Shown here: positions 62,647 through 64,000 of the stretch, piece after piece
Position numbering within the stretch: the stretch's first letter is position 1
Layout of the letters: every line of letters begins with the position of its first letter
From: Paenibacillus sp. S150
GTDB taxonomy: Bacteria > Bacillota > Bacilli > Paenibacillales > Paenibacillaceae
NCBI RefSeq assembly: GCF_019352175.1
Contig: NZ_JACBYI010000001.1
Location: 124,001 to 188,000 of the forward strand
Direction: 5' to 3'
Length of the DNA: 64,000 bases
Translations under genes and position numbers: made by a program
The notes under the pieces: generated by a model
What the model saw: only the letters and a program-made list of their open reading frames with translations
The model's database searches: none
What the model was told of the DNA's origin: nothing

Positions 62647-64000
62647 TTTGCTTCCCCGTTTCCTTGTCGTTGAATTGAACTTTCATTTTTTCTCCGCCTG
62701 GCATGATCCCGGGGAACCGTGTCCGAGGTATGCAAATACCAGGTCAGCAGACGTGCGGACAGTTCCTCGCGCACAGACGAGAACTCAGGATCATTGTACA
62801 CATTGGACAACTCTCCGGGGTCGTTCTTCAGGTCGTAAAGTTCGTTTGTCTCACCGGTTCGCACAACAAGCTTATAACGAGCCGTCCGGATCATCGTGCT
62901 GCGGCTTACGCTTTCCGGCTGCTCCTGCTGCTGCTGCGCCTTCGGATAATACATATTATCCTTGTTGTTCGCAAACCAAAAATCCCGTACAGGATCACCT
63001 TCGAAGCAGTGGGGTTCTCTGCGGTCATAACCGCCGTCGGCAAAGACAGCCCGGTCCGGATCACCGGAAGCTCCCAGCAGCTGCGGCACGAGAGACCGGG
63101 CAAAGTGATCATGTTCAGCTTCGATGCCGCTTAGCTCAAGTATGGTTGCCATGATATCGAACAATTCAACCTGCTCTTGCACTACATGCCCGGACTTATT
63201 GCCGGGGGTCCGTATAATCAGTGGAACACGGGTGAGCACATCCTCCATTCCGTTCGGCCACTTCTCCACAAGCCCGTAATCCCCCGCATAATCCCCATGG
63301 TCAGAAGCCACAATCACCGTTGTCCGGTCGGCCAATCCGCTCTCCTCCAGCGCCTTCATGAGTTGTCCGAACGCATAGTCCACGTAGTGGATCATTCCCA
63401 AATAAACAGCTTGAATCTTCTCGAAGGTATCGTCCTTTATTTCATGCAGCCGACGGTACCGGCGGATGTATTGATGGTAGGACGGCTTCCCCTCCAATTC
63501 GGCCGGACGCAGAGGCGGAAGCTCCTTGCCGAAGTAGCGGCTGTGGTAAGGCTCAGGCGCGAGGTAAGGCGCATGCGGCAAAAGAGTTGGCAGATACAGC
63601 ATAAACGGCTGCCGCTTCGCTGCTTCGGATTTCAGGAAAGCCGAAGCTTGCCTGAAGGCTGCGGCCGTTTCCGTCGATTCTGCATTGTATTCCGTGTTCG
63701 GCTTGAGCAGAAAGCTGTGATAGCGCGGATCATCCGCAGAGAACGGATTGCTTTTCTTGAACGCCTCCATCATGCCAAGAACATTCTTCTCCGGTTCAGG
63801 ATTTATATCTTCATCCACGATTTCCTGCAAATAATCCTCCGAATACAGATGGTTCTTTCCATACCATTTAATTTGATAGCCGGAACCCTTCAAATAACGG
63901 AACAGACTCGGCTCATGCGGCTGGAGCAAATTCCACAGCGTCCGGTGACCCGCAACATGCGGGTACAGCCCGGTCATAAGACTGCAGCGCGAGGGACTGC
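62643..64000 (-). CDS. Type I sulfatase (5' partial, cut at its catalytic codon)
   Basis: Sulfate-ester hydrolase of the alkaline-phosphatase superfamily; the frame is open to the right edge. Upstream of the ATG at 63977 the frame still reads SPSRCSL before MTGLYPH. This is the sulfatase signature (C/S)-x-P-S-R-x4-TG. The codon for the catalytic residue is cut by the edge and shows only its last two bases, GC, which fits Cys (TGC) or Ser (AGC). VIVASDHGDYAGDYGL with the metal ligands, LLPHAPYLAP, and LYDLKNDPGELSNVY near the end are typical. Probably about 50-60 N-terminal residues are missing. It is the first visible gene of the operon with a CUT1 transporter and the short FGE homologue. Confidence 0.93.
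   Translation of the reverse strand, partial: SPSRCSLMTGLYPHVAGHRTLWNLLQPHEPSLFRYLKGSGYQIKWYGKNHLYSEDYLQEIVDEDINPEPEKNVLGMMEAFKKSNPFSADDPRYHSFLLKPNTEYNAESTETAAAFRQASAFLKSEAAKRQPFMLYLPTLLPHAPYLAPEPYHSRYFGKELPPLRPAELEGKPSYHQYIRRYRRLHEIKDDTFEKIQAVYLGMIHYVDYAFGQLMKALEESGLADRTTVIVASDHGDYAGDYGLVEKWPNGMEDVLTRVPLIIRTPGNKSGHVVQEQVELFDIMATILELSGIEAEHDHFARSLVPQLLGASGDPDRAVFADGGYDRREPHCFEGDPVRDFWFANNKDNMYYPKAQQQQEQPESVSRSTMIRTARYKLVVRTGETNELYDLKNDPGELSNVYNDPEFSSVREELSARLLTWYLHTSDTVPRDHARRRKNESSIQRQGNGEAK

Noticed and set aside
1..64000. rRNA, tRNA, intact insertion sequence, prophage or replication origin
   Set aside because: No such sequence was recognised on reading through; this was done by eye, so a short tRNA cannot be excluded with certainty.

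Overview
The window looks like a chromosome segment of a Paenibacillus-type Firmicute. The evidence is the strong AAGGAGG ribosome binding sites, frequent GTG/TTG starts, YesM/YesN-type two-component pairs beside CUT1 sugar transporters, GntR-LacI (AraR-like) regulators, cre-like sites and mid-range GC. I saw no rRNA, tRNA, CRISPR array, intact transposase or phage gene.

Layout. 1-2.9 kb: a YesM/YesN pair, the kinase cut by the left edge. 3.0-6.5 kb: pyruvate phosphate dikinase and its regulatory protein. 6.5-7.8 kb: 1.3 kb of repeat-rich noncoding DNA. 7.8-12 kb: an FAD-dependent oxidoreductase with AraC and LacI regulators. 12-35 kb: a large carbohydrate block. It holds a secreted phosphodiesterase-like protein with discoidin and crystallin domains, a second YesM/YesN pair (the regulator carries an in-frame amber codon near its end), two CUT1 transporters, two GH38 alpha-mannosidases, two GntR-LacI regulators and a secreted propeller/carbohydrate-binding protein. 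Its promoters share a GATATATC operator, so most of it looks like one alpha-mannoside regulon. 35.8-43.1 kb: a heterodimeric ABC exporter and a divergent TetR-MMPL pair sharing a TGTATACA operator, followed by a broken AraC gene.

43.5-64 kb is the most interesting part, a block devoted to organic sulfur. A glycyl radical enzyme and its activase follow a GntR regulator. Facing them across a single 18-bp palindrome lies an operon of a class III aminotransferase and TauC/TauA/TauB-like taurine transporter genes. The glycyl radical enzyme keeps, at a constant offset of five, every active-site residue I remember for isethionate sulfite-lyase. It therefore probably cleaves the C-S bond of isethionate made from taurine without oxygen. 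Directly downstream is an aerobic alkanesulfonate operon (ssuD, ssuB, ssuA, two ssuC-like permeases, an amidohydrolase). An opposing operon then encodes a sulfatase, a CUT1 transporter and an N-terminally short formylglycine-generating-enzyme homologue. The sulfatase is cut by the right edge exactly inside its catalytic Cys/Ser codon. The block thus combines anaerobic desulfonation, aerobic desulfonation and sulfate-ester hydrolysis.

Two families of dispersed noncoding repeats also occur. One is a 58-bp palindromic element with two identical copies 32 kb apart, one of which supplies the last codons and stop of the MMPL gene. The other is a repeat of about 120 bp rich in short GTGGAAAAAG-type units.
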